Under the pieces are notes generated by a model that was not told the origin of the DNA, made no database searches, and saw only the letters and a program-made list of their open reading frames with translations. Shown here one piece after another: positions 52,011 to 62,394 of a stretch of 64,000 nucleotides of DNA (its first letter is position 1; every line of letters starts with the position of its first letter). Source of the stretch: Lineus longissimus (lineage: Eukaryota; Nemertea; Pilidiophora; Heteronemertea; Lineidae); the NCBI RefSeq assembly GCF_910592395.1, contig NC_088312.1:11346001-11410000 (forward strand), in the 5' to 3' direction. The position numbers and the translations under genes were made by a program.

Positions 52011-52323
52011 AATAAGATCCCAAGCCCGACAATACCCAATTTGTACCACTGCCTCGATGGGTCGAGTCTAAAAATCCGAACACAATAGTAGGCCTTTCGC
52101 AGCAATAAAAGGGGTGGGATATCTATTCAAGAGTTAACAACGTAATTGTCATGACTCTACAGCGGAAATTTTTTAATAAATTAAAGACCATTTCGAAGAA
52201 ACCAAGATAAGATATCCCACACCTTTTAGGGCTGTGAAAGGCCTACTATTATGGCCAGTTGTTTAGGCTCGACCCATCGAGGCGGGAGTAGAAGTCGGTT
52301 ATTGTCGGGCTTGGGATCTTATT
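52011..52323. mobile_element. Foldback element with ~120-bp inverted arms
   Basis: AATAAGATCCCAAGCCCGAC at the left, GTCGGGCTTGGGATCTTATT at the right. Inward, CGATGGGTCGAG / CTCGACCCATCG, TAGTAGGCCTTTC / GAAAGGCCTACTA and GGGATATCT / AGATATCCC keep pairing. Confidence 0.9.
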
Positions 52324-52803
52324 AGCGAGTGGATCCGGTATATCGGTTGGGAGTTCCTGTATGGGGTGCAACACAGGATTACATCCAAAACAATACAAAG
52401 TTCAGGCAAGCCCTCCGTTACGCCCAGTACAACACCGACAATATAAACTCTGTTAATATTGAAGAAATGCAGAGGCGAGTTTACCTTTAAATGATGCGGC
52501 AGCATTCTCAACTCCGACATCCCCCGCGGTTCTCCACTCGAATGTATCCTGGAAGAAAGGCACCCCCATTTTAATTTTATATCCCCATTTCTAAACCGCT
52601 CATGCATGTCCTTTGTCAACAATAGATCACTAAAAATAAGTGCATTATCATCATCTCGCCATCAAGATTGATTCTGGTGAGTTTCTTGCGATAATTCTGA
52701 TCACAATTGGGCGAAAATTGTACTCGTGGCCTACACTATTCTCATACCACATGCACACATGGACTGATGGTCCGTGCATGCGTGATGCATAGTATAAGTA
52801 AAT

Positions 52804-53586
52804 GGTGACTGATAAAGCTTGGAACCAGTGAAACTTTGAAACCAGTGATAAACCTTGGAATCAGTCCTAAAAATGCATAAAAACATAAAATAATGCCATT
52901 TGAACCTAAGGTGATACAGAGAAGATTGATTACATCATGCAGTACCGGCTGGCACTTATCCGTAGAAACGTAGATGAAGGTTTATTACCGAAGGTTTTAG
53001 CCGGGTTTGGAGATGAAAAATATGAATAAATTCCTTTGCTGTGAGCGATTTCGTACATATTTATGTACACATCGAGGGATGTAGAGATATTTTCGTGATG
53101 TAACCAGTTCTAAGCGGACACATTCTTTAGTGATTCCCGTGTGCATGTTTGTCATATCTACTGAGCTTTATCGGAGCATAATATATTTACAAATGATTCT
53201 TCGAATAAAAACGTTTTATTTTAGTATTTGGAATACAAAACAATCACAAAAGCTTACTTTTGCTTTCATCGAAGAGCAATAATTGGATATTTGCAAATGG
53301 CAGCCCGTCATGAATATAAGTTTATTTTTTAACGACAACAACACATTTCCAATGCATTCAATGATGACGTCATCCTCCACAAAAAGGTTTATTCGGGAAC
53401 TACTGGCAAATTGCTATCAATAAAGTCAGCTGGAACGAGATTGGCAGTTGGGAGGGTATAAATCGTGGAAGGAACGCGCCCGATTTCACACGGTACTTGC
53501 ACAGTGATTCCACGGTTTAGTACTGACTATTCCAAGTTTTATCACTGGTTACATGGTTTCACTGATTCCAAGCTTTATCAACTACC
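52804..53586. mobile_element. ~780-bp element with ~65-bp terminal inverted repeats
   Basis: Left ACTGATAAAGCTTGGAACCA then GTGAAAC...CCAGTGATAAACCTTGGAAT; right CACTGATTCCAAGCTTTATC preceded by TTCCAAGTTTTATCACTGG. The interior has no transposase. It lies about 400 bases upstream of gene B's first coding exon. Confidence 0.85.
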
Positions 53587-53983
53587 ATAGTAAATGATGT
53601 CGGTATATACAGTGGGCTATGTTTTGTAGGCTATATCAATAAAACGAAGAAGCAAGGCTGAATCAAGATTGGCGATTTATAAAAACAAGCTCGCGAAGCT
53701 TGAGTATCATCTCAAAAACACAGCATGTGTACCGAGGACGAGGTCCAATGTGTCATTCTCCTTGAGTCATTCTATCCGTAATTCCGTTGGCTTTGCCTAT
53801 CCATCCATGAGTCCGACAGAGATGAGTATCTCCATCTACGACATCGACGACTATGTTTATTACGTCATAGACATGTCATAAGTCGATGAAAAGTGGCACG
53901 TTCTGTTCCTCCCCTCCCATAGCCAACAAGATCAATTTTTTTTTCTATCAAACTATTTAACTCTATTACAGATTGAATTTTTG

Positions 53984-53995
53984 ATGTTGTGCTGA
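53984..53995 (+). promoter_or_regulatory. Short upstream ORF before the gene B start
   Basis: The exon opens after TCTATTACAG (53971). ATG TTG TGC TGA ends two bases before the main ATG at 53998. Same position and same first two codons as the gene A upstream ORF. Confidence 0.55.
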
Positions 53996-53997
53996 TA

Positions 53998-54636
53998 ATG
54001 AAGGACAGTACAATGTCGATGCCAGAGCCTCAAGAAGAAGAGAGCAGCCCCTCCCAAAATATGCAGATGGAGCTGCACAGCAAAGGAGCTGTTCTGACCA
54101 AAGCCTGGTCTGACTTGTTTAGCTTTATTTCAAAGTATCAAGCAGAGCTGACAGTGAAGGAAAATGCTGTTGAAATTGCTGAACGGGAGATTGATGTGCG
54201 TAAAAGACAGTTAGATGAAATGAAGCCGATGGTGGATGCAGGGAATGAAGAGGTAGAAAAATTACAAGAAGAGATTCGAACCAAGGAAAGACTGCTGAGC
54301 AAATCACAATCAGAACTTTGTGTGAAAGAACAGATGTTACGAAGTGTGCAATCAGACCTGACCTGCAACATGGAACTTTTAGAAAAAGCCAGATGTGATC
54401 TTTTAGATAGACAATCAGAACTTGTGCGCAACAGGGGAGACTTAGAACGCTTAAAATCAGAATTGACTATAAAACAGGAACAAATTCAAATAAAGGACAA
54501 TTTATTGAGAAAGTTACAAAATCAGTTGATGAAAGAAAATGCTGAACTGAAGGAACAGTTGGAGCTGAATGAAAGAACCCTCGAAATGGAACGAAGATCC
54601 CATGAAATGACCAAGAGAACACTTAGAGAAAAATCC
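53998..54636 (+). CDS. Gene B shared exon 1: KG motif and coiled coil
   Basis: 213 residues from MKDSTMSMPEPQEEESS. The family motif MELHSKGAVL is identical to gene A, followed by a 14-residue-repeat coiled coil (for example KEQMLRSVQSDLTC). Donor AAATCC|GTAAGT at 54636. The A/B identity is highest in residues about 20-60, suggesting strong constraint there. Confidence 0.88.
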
Positions 54637-55451
54637 GTAAGTATAAGGGGGGAAATATTGAGTATTAGTAGACTATTTTTCTCTGTTGGCGAGTGTTGGA
54701 GTGCAACACTTGATGGGGTCAATTTGACATTATGTCCCGTAACTGCATTTCAGGATAGTGATGCCGGTGTGAATAAACTGAATCATGCAATGTGCTATGG
54801 TATATGAGGGAGCGTTCTCCACAAGGCCATTCGGCATGGGGTCCCACCCTACCTTGGAAGAGCCACCCTACCTCGCTCAGGATTTTTGAAAAGGGTTTCT
54901 ATAGGGCCACCCTGACTTAAAGGCCTACTCCGTTCAATAAAAATTTGAATTTGTAATTGAATTTAAAAATGTCCAATTGCGAAAAATACATTCAACATGG
55001 CAGTTGTGTAGACTGATATGCAAATACTATGAATACCTATACCAGGTTTTAAACAAATTTGCATTCACAATAAATGCACTACGTCATTGTGTATTAGTGG
55101 ATTTCTATTTAACTGGAACACAAGTAATTACGAACGGCATACCCCTTTAAGTTGCTGGTCACCTTACCTTGTGTTGCACACTGGCAAAACTTCTTGAATA
55201 AAAAGCCATTCAAGGTTTCAACCCTACCTTGTGGAAATGCTGTGGAGAGCACTGATGAGGTCATGAAATCTTTACATCATGATGCAGGAAACAATTTTGT
55301 TTTTGTTTTTTACATCGGGTGTCATGACTGAATTTGTGTGTGAAGTCCAAGTGATTCCAAGTTGGACATTGACGACATAGTCTCGAAGAAGACATCATTT
55401 ATACACTTTTATCGACTTTTTCCCTTTCTCAGTGTCTTTGTTACTTTTCAG
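54637..55451 (+). other. Gene B intron 1
   Basis: Contains a TTAA-flanked MITE at 54917-55150. It is flanked by GCCACCCTACCTTGGAAG-type short repeats (CACCCTACCT near 54847 and 54865). No coding exon. Confidence 0.75.
54917..55150. mobile_element. TTAA-flanked MITE (GTACGCCGTTCGT family)
   Basis: TTAAAGGCCTACTCCGTTCA at the left, CGAACGGCATACCCCTTTAA at the right, with the family interior. Confidence 0.9.
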
Positions 55452-56147
55452 AAACCATCTGCAAGTGCTGTGCAGTCTGTGATAGAGATTCCAGATTCCC
55501 CGCCAACTTTAGATCTTTCCGTTGAACAAGAAGATTACGGCCTCTCAAACATAATCTCTGCAGCCGAGGCTCAACGCAAACGCCCTTATACAATGGATCA
55601 GGACTTGCCAACCAAACGTTTTCATTCCTCCACCCAGGACAGTGCCTTGTCTCGCCTTTCAGCTATGACTTCAGAGAGTTTCACTGACTTTTCAAGAAGT
55701 TCTCAACCAATGACATCCGGGACAACCTCAACTAAACTACAGTGGTCTATGCCATCTCCCACTGCCACTTCACCTCGGCAAGTTTCACAGTCAAGAACAC
55801 CTACTCAAATGCCTTCTAGTCCTTCCTTCCAAGAACCATCCGCACAAAGTGACAGTTTCAATGTTGCTGCCACATCTGCCAGTGATACTTTCTTTCCATT
55901 AAGTGTTTCACAAAGTGAGGAGGACTCGAAAGCAGGTATTGACGGATCTGCTGGTGCTATGTACTACTCGGATGCTGAAATGCAGGGTTCGGGACAATAT
56001 ATGCCTGGAACACCTGGAAGTTCTGGGACAAGTGACAGTAATCAAGGGGGCCCTGTGCCAGTATCGGGGCCGATTCCAACTGGAGGAATTTCACCTGGTG
56101 GTGGCATGTCACCAGGGGGATCAACACAAGAAGGAGCTGATGGAAAG
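55452..56147 (+). CDS. Gene B shared exon 2: Ser/Pro-rich linker with LDLS motif
   Basis: 232 residues, phase 0 (acceptor TACTTTTCAG at 55451; donor GGAAAG|GTAGGG at 56147). Near the start, SPPTLDLSVEQ parallels gene A's SPPLDLSV; here the CtBP-like core is TLDLS. The middle is Ser/Thr-rich. The C-terminal MPGTPGSSGTSDSN and PVPVSGPIP blocks match gene A, followed by a Gly-rich end. Read-through of the donor adds VGIS and stops at 56160. Confidence 0.87.
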
Positions 56148-57058
56148 GTAGGGATCAGTTAAGAATTTCTATCTTAAATTAGGTAGGTATTGGAAGTCTT
56201 GGTTGAAATGATATTCAGTGATTTTGATGTCGAGAGCTATTACTGGCAGTTCATTGAGGAGAAAAAAAACTGAAAAAAATGTTTTGCTTCTGCAAGTAAA
56301 AAAGTTTTGTTGGAAATGTACTGGAAGTCAAATTGAGAATAATCCAGACAATGGTTTTGTTTGTTGATATTTTGTCTTCCTAGAAAGTTGTGCAGAACGG
56401 AATATCTTTATTGAGTGAAAATTGAGCACTTGACAACTTTTTGACTGGAGTTGGTGATGGAATTCATACTCAGCTTCACAGACTTTTAAACCTAGAATTT
56501 TCAGAGCCTCACAGACTCCTCTTCAGGCGTTATGTTTAGCTGATTGTTACAGAGACCAAGCCTTCCAATACAAAGGGTGGGATACAGCATGTCGAACAGG
56601 TATATATAATCTGAGAAGTGCAGTTTTAAAGTAAGCAATAATCTGACCGATATGTTTCGACGTAAGAGTCAGAAGATGTGTTTTTGTTGGGTCTTGCTCT
56701 CATAGGCAAAAGCTGTGAGACGATGATAACATCTCTATGTAAATTAAAAACCGCACACAAAAAACTCACTTTCATCATGTACATATGGATGAAGTCGAAA
56801 TAGTAAAAGCATTGAGATCTTTGGAAGAAGAAATGCAAGGTCTCGATATTTCTCTCTGAATTCACCACTCCAAAGAAAATGCTCTAAATTTCACAGACTC
56901 GCATGCTGTATTTTACCCTTGTTTTTTCACTGATATCAGGAATGTCACTTTCAATATCCATTGGGCCTCATAGATTTGAAGTGTCAGGTGTCGAGTCATT
57001 TCAGTAATGTGTTTAGCAAGTGATTGACCACCCCAAAACCTGGCTATGAAGATTGAAG

Positions 57059-57519
57059 TTAACCCTATAACACCTAGAGCCACTGCCAGCGCAAGTGCTT
57101 ATTCCCCTAGGCCCCGACGTGATTTTACCTGGAAATCACATTTTTTGCGATGGGTCCAGTTTTTTTACAAAATGACATAGGTGAACTTCCAAATAATGTA
57201 TTATAAGTCCCGTTTATTTAAAAGAAGATGAAATTCCCTATTAGATAGGGTACGTCCAAATCGGAATCAAACAAACGATCCATTTCAGCAATTCAACTGT
57301 TCAACCTGAATTTACTGGCTTGAAGAGAAACAAAAACTTAATCGTCAAATATCTCAAAAACTTCCACAGCAACCACCATTGTTCATCCGGGCATTTGAAA
57401 GCTTAAGTTTCATAGATTAATAATAGGTGGCGCTCTGAAGGAGATCGATAGCTAAGCGCGCGAAATTTGAATATGGGTGTGCGGGCGTCATCGGGCGCCT
57501 CCAGGTGTTATAGGGTTAA
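57059..57519. mobile_element. TTAA-flanked element with 21-bp TIRs
   Basis: TTAACCCTATAACACCTAGA at the left and TCCAGGTGTTATAGGGTTAA at the right. TTAA at both ends again suggests piggyBac-type mobility. No coding sequence. Confidence 0.9.
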
Positions 57520-58250
57520 GATGGAACGTAAAGAGTTTTGTACCTGTTCTAAAGTGGTTGTTTCAATTCATTCTTTGAAGAAATAGTTGACTGAAATGAT
57601 TTTGAAAATGTGCTGTGCCAAGAATGGCATGTCTAATCTCCAGACCTAGTATGGCTACTGGGGTGGAGGAATTAACAGTGTTCTCTGCTGCCTATTTTGG
57701 TCCGGTGAGCCACCAGACCAAACTTAAATTTTTACATTTAATACCACCAGACCATTCAAACATACCACCAGACCATTTTCTCTGAAGCTGTAATGGTTTT
57801 TCTATTCAAAAATGTTAGATCACCAGACCAAAAATTTTTCTTACCACCAGACCATCAGTTGGAGAAAACTTCAACCAAGTCTCAGCTTACCTGACCAAAG
57901 ACAAATTGAGTGGAGTACACTGATTCCATGTATCGCAATAAGAATTTTTGTCCAGTGGTTATTGTTAGTTGACAGGATGTGAGGTCAGTGATATTCAGAA
58001 GCTGATTTATTTCCATACCTTTTGTGACAGAGTTATTCAATGCTAAAGGCTTTGCGAACGAGTTGTTTCTGTTGCTGCTATCTGTTATGTAGACATGACA
58101 ACAATATGACGAAGGATGGCGAGTTTTCAACTGGTGGGCAGACACTGTCTGAACACAGTCGGCATGTTCTCTTGGCTACATCCCAGCAACAAAAAGCACT
58201 TGTTTGCTGAGTGTCTAAAAACCAAGCTATTTCCGTATTTACCAGTGATG

Positions 58251-58641
58251 CACACACGAGGGACTTCTCACCAACTTAGTTGGAATTTTAATTCATAACA
58301 GGAATCCAGACCAGGTAACTGATATTTTGCCCGATTGGTTGGAGTTGCTGGCTGCACTACCGACTTGTTCTATTTCTCGACGACATCTTTTGTTTATATA
58401 AGGATTTTTTTGTTTATGTAAGGAGTGTGGGGTAGAAATTTCCCCGTGTGATTCAGTCAACAACATAGTTGGGCCATATTTTGACTCTTTATCTTTATAG
58501 ACTAAATATAGTGCAGGACCTAAATATTGCTGGGATTATGTCTTTCGTGTGAGTGGGTGAACGACTCTCAACTTCCAGTCACCTGTGCACCTGTTCTTAA
58601 TTTTAAAACCAACTAAGTTGGTGAGAAATCCCTCGTGTGTA
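58251..58641. mobile_element. TIR element, 33-bp ends CACACGAGGGA
   Basis: CACACACGAGGGACTTCTCA at the left and TGAGAAATCCCTCGTGTGTA at the right, both continuing into CCAACTTAGTTGG / CCAACTAAGTTGG. GATGCA flanks both sides, a possible target duplication. Confidence 0.85.
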
Positions 58642-60819
58642 GATGCATTTCATCAGGCGTGCATGTACAATGTATGTCACATTGTGTATGGAAATAAAGA
58701 TTTTTAGATTTTTAGTTATGCCTGACAAACAGATTCCACTCTACTGAACAGAATATTTGACAAAAAATTACTGGCTGACACAAAGACACAATCGCTTGTC
58801 ATATGCCATGGTTTTGTTTTGGTTAGTACATGTACCCATACAGATGATTTTGAAGGAGATATATAAAAAAACGATTTTGTGGAGTCTGTTTGACAGTAAA
58901 TTGGATAATCTGAGCACCTCTGAAGTAGGCCTAGATATTTTCGCCATGACTTGACAGAGAATGGTTTGGCTAGTTACCTATGAAGATCTAAGCTGTGCTT
59001 ATCATTATCATGAGCTATGCACAGAAGGATTCCTTTCATCTATTTCAATTGATCCCATTTAGGCCTTTTGAGCAGGTAAGTATTGATGGAGGTGTTCTGG
59101 ATTGTCCTTGTTTTTACTTTCACTTGAGTATTTGGAATATTTGATGCTTGGGCTGTCTTTGCAAAAGTTGTTGGCTTAGCTGTCCTGATGATGAATTTGT
59201 AAACCTCCAGATTGATTGGTGGGGAAATATTTCTTTGGGAATTTCAAAGACAAAAACTTGGCTTACTTACACACAGCGCCATTAGCTATCCACAGCTTTG
59301 AAAATGAAGGTTCTTCTGAACGGTTAGTATTTTGACAGTACAGATAATTCAGTGACCAGCAAAGCCAGCGTGATAGATGGATATCTGCTGACGTCATGGC
59401 TAATTTGTAAACATCGTGCGCGCGCACTCTCGTATCTCTTCAACATGGTTTTCATGAAGAAAAGTTGCGACAAACCATCGTTGAGGCTTCTCTCAATAAC
59501 ATAATGATGCTTAACCGATGATGTACAAAATATCATGCAAGTCACGAGACAGGGGAGAAAAACTCCTCTTATCCAAGTGAAACCAACAACGAGCGTGGAC
59601 GTTGATATGTCTCGCCATCCCCTCTGTTGAGATATGAGTATGCGCGCGCAGCCAATGGTAATGACGTCATTTTGTAACCGAAGATATCCATCTATATTTT
59701 AAGGACAGCCTTATATTTGACTGAGAGTACTGTAAAATCACTTGGCCCTTTCTGCACAGTTGTATCCTCTTTGTTTGAGCATTTCCTTTCAGGTGAGGCA
59801 GCGTCCATGGAGGAAATCGACAGCAACTGCTTCTTTGTGTTTCAGCCAAGGCAACGAATCTTTGCTGCCTTTCTCTCTTCATGCTGGAGGCCTTTCTGTT
59901 AGCAGGCTCAGTGGGGGGATAACTGTAACCTGGCAACCAATAGGGTGAATAAAGAAAGTATTATTGTATGGCCCCTTCAGGTTAATGTTTTTCCCTATAG
60001 TCCCTAATAGATACCGCCTCCAGTATGTATTTTGTATTCAGAGTTGTGGCTGTGTAGAAAGGCATTAGAAATTATAGCCAATCTTTAAGCCCACACATAA
60101 AGTTACGAAAAAAATCATTGTCTTTTGGAGTGATTTTACAGTACACATGCAAGCGATTTATATATTGATCGAATCTATGAGAGCTGGCATTCAGTTCATG
60201 TGCTAAAATATTAGGCACTGAACATCTGCTTCCTTACATGTATATTGAGTACAGTATCCTACAATGTAATATTTCCCCAAAACTTTGTACATTGTATCAG
60301 CATTATTCTATCCAGCAGAAGTTGATTTCCAGCAGACAGAATTTTAGTATACTGAATGCTCTTTCTATTCGAATATTCCCTAAGGTTTGATTATATTTGA
60401 AGTCTTTTTATACCTTTCTCGGATCATTACATAGCAATAGCAATTGTTCATAAAAATTATATAGCTGCTCGATGGAATTATAGAGAGAGTAAAACACTCG
60501 TTTCATTCTCATTTACTGCATGAACTCATACCGATCTTCAAGCAGACCACTACGCTGCAATGGATTTTTATTATATTGCTTTTGGACATTGGATGAATCC
60601 GGATTGAAATCCCATGATCCCTTCAGATTCAAGAGTGGTTGTGTAATGATGCAGATTTATGGATTCTTGGCTCTTGCCTCAATGCCGAGTTGAATCTTGA
60701 AAGCTGGACACATATTTCAGGATCAATCCTGACGTCGGGAAGAAGCACCCTTTTGATGTCAACGCAGTAAGAGGATGAGCTTCTTCAGCGCCATAAGCAA
60801 TCTTCTTCACTCTTTACAG

Positions 60820-61362
60820 GAGCTGCACGTCGACGGCTGCATTGGAAAAAGGACGGTTATGAAACGTAAGACGCAGACCTATCAAGAGAAATATGATATC
60901 ATAAACTTTGCTAAAGAGCATCCCGGGATGAAGCAGGTTGCTATTGCTGCCCATTTCAACTTAAAGACTAGCACGCTGAATGATATTCTTCGGAAGAAGG
61001 ACCGCATTGTCACGCACATAGAAAATCCTGACAAAGTTGGCCGTCCGGGTGGAACTGTAAAAAGCGTTAGGATGATTACTTATGCCGATGTAGATATTAC
61101 TCTCATAAACTGGTTTCGTGTGGATGTGTTGCCTGCTGGCAAAACGATAGATTCAGAGACACTTCGACGGAAAGCGGAATATTTTGCTAGGAAGTTTAAC
61201 CATAAGGAGCCACGGATTTCATCAAGTTGGATAGATCGATTCATGAAAAGATGGGGGATAGGAAAGGAACTGAAATCAGATGCTGCTGGACAGTTGGACA
61301 CACTGGTGAGAAGCCACGTCTGTAAAGAATGTAATGTTCTCAATCATAATCAGAAATCTTAA
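60820..61362 (+). CDS. Gene B terminal exon: CENP-B/Tigger-type helix-turn-helix DNA-binding region
   Basis: Acceptor CACTCTTTACAG at 60819; phase 0, 180 residues ending in TAA. Residues about 15-65 form a Psq-type HTH (KRKTQTYQEKYDIINFAKEH, then ...VAIAAHFNLKTSTLNDILRKKDRI). Residues about 95-150 form a CENP-B/Tc5-type HTH (LINWFRVDVLPAGKTIDSET, then LRRKAEYFARKFN and SSSWIDRFMKRWGI). This tandem arrangement is the DNA-binding half of pogo/Tigger transposases and CENP-B; the DDE catalytic part is absent. The tail ends VCKECNVLNHNQKS. AATAAA at 61541-61546 supports a last exon. I infer a captured transposase DNA-binding domain serving as an alternative to zinc fingers. Confidence 0.87.
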   Translation, partial: ELHVDGCIGKRTVMKRKTQTYQEKYDIINFAKEHPGMKQVAIAAHFNLKTSTLNDILRKKDRIVTHIENPDKVGRPGGTVKSVRMITYADVDITLINWFRVDVLPAGKTIDSETLRRKAEYFARKFNHKEPRISSSWIDRFMKRWGIGKELKSDAAGQLDTLVRSHVCKECNVLNHNQKS

Positions 61363-61596
61363 TCTCGCAACATTTAAATCATGGCACACCTTCGAGGACA
61401 TCATCTCGATAATAATTGATAAGGATAGCAACAACCCGAGACGAGTTCAGATCATCAATTTCTCAATTTTACTATTTTCAATTATAAAATGTACATACAT
61501 GCATGTATGAAAGCTTTTCTGTTTGCTCATTGTACATAGGAATAAATGGAACCTGAAAACAGACAAATTGACATGGTTTTCTTCTTCCCTTTGCAG

Positions 61597-61944
61597 AATG
61601 ATGGTACCCCAGTGAACCTCTCTAGATTGTCTACGCTGAATACTGGAATGTTGAATGTCCAGCTTAAAAAAGCATTTCGACGCTTCGAGTGTACAATCGG
61701 TACCTGCAACGCCTTATTTATCACTCAAACTGATCTGATTCGACACATTCGCACTCACACTGGAGAAAGACCATATGCCTGTAATCTCTGCGATAAAAGA
61801 TTTAAGCAGCCACAGCATCTCAAATCGCATCAGAATACTCACACAGGAGCGAAACCATTTGTGTGTACTACATGTGGCAACTCATTTACTCGACGGCACA
61901 CGTTGAAAAATCATATGTTATTGTTGCACCAACACGACACCTGA
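61597..61944 (+). CDS. Gene B terminal exon: three C2H2-type fingers
   Basis: Acceptor CTTCCCTTTGCAG at 61596; phase 0, 115 residues. The first finger has wide cysteine spacing (FECTIGTCNALFITQTDLIR, then HIRTH), followed by TGERP, YACNLCDKRFKQPQHLKSHQNTH, TGAKP, and FVCTTCGNSFTRRHTLKNHMLLLH. Stop right after HQHDT. AATAAA at 61541, just before this exon, belongs to the preceding HTH exon. Confidence 0.9.
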   Translation, partial: NDGTPVNLSRLSTLNTGMLNVQLKKAFRRFECTIGTCNALFITQTDLIRHIRTHTGERPYACNLCDKRFKQPQHLKSHQNTHTGAKPFVCTTCGNSFTRRHTLKNHMLLLHQHDT

Positions 61945-61984
61945 TTACCAAGTAGATAATTGTACTTTGTACTGTTTGTAACAA

Positions 61985-62150
61985 GATGTTTGGCCTGAAG
62001 TCTGATCACACATTGTCAGATCTGTATCCATACTGGAGAGAAACCATTCTCGTGTTACGTGTGTGGGAAAAAATGTTGAACTACTGGAAACTTGAGGTCG
62101 CATTGGATAACACACTTGAAGAGACAGCATCTGAACTAGGTTTCCAGATG
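61985..62150 (+). pseudogene. Decayed zinc-finger terminal exon
   Basis: One frame reads IHTGEKPFSCYVCGKKC, then TGA where a finger would have S/T, then in the same frame TTGNLRSHWITHLKRQHLN and stop. The pieces match the last finger type of this locus (CGKRFSQRGNMRSHQITHMK). Upstream, the H-x3-H of a preceding finger is shifted in frame. An internal stop and a frameshift make it non-functional. Confidence 0.75.
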
Positions 62151-62394
62151 GAACCTTATCTGGGTCTTAGAATGTTTATACTCTTCCAACTATGATACTG
62201 ACAAGAGTGGTCCACTGATCTGTAATCAGCGTTGATATTTTGTTTGCGATTTTCAGCATCAGAAATTTAAATTACAGCACACATGTGGTCGGACAACTTT
62301 AAATGAATTTCTCTACAGACTTACAAAAAACTTATAGTTTATTGGGGGGAAAATATGGAAAATTCTCATTTCTGTTCTGTTTGTGTAATTCCAG

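Larger units (their letters stand above)
51226..53971 (+). other. Gene D 3' UTR and intergenic region before gene B
   Basis: Holds AATAAA at 51873-51878, a long-TIR element at 52011-52323 and a ~780-bp TIR element at 52804-53586. An open frame at about 53630-53881 (RRSKAESRLAIYKNKLAK...) has no recognisable domain and no clear splice context. Confidence 0.55.
56148..60819 (+). other. Gene B intron 2 (to first terminal exon)
   Basis: No coding exon found. It contains TIR elements at 57059-57519 and 58251-58641, and a cluster of CCACCAGACCAT repeats at 57710-57860 (about five copies, irregularly spaced). Confidence 0.6.

Noticed and set aside
53630-53881. Open frame RRSKAESRLAIYKNKLAK... upstream of gene B
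   Set aside because: No start codon in context, no domain, no clear splice sites; could be chance or a 5' exon, but unsupported.
60820-61362. An active Tigger/pogo transposon
   Set aside because: No DDE catalytic region follows the HTH part, the stop is close, and no terminal inverted repeats were seen around it.
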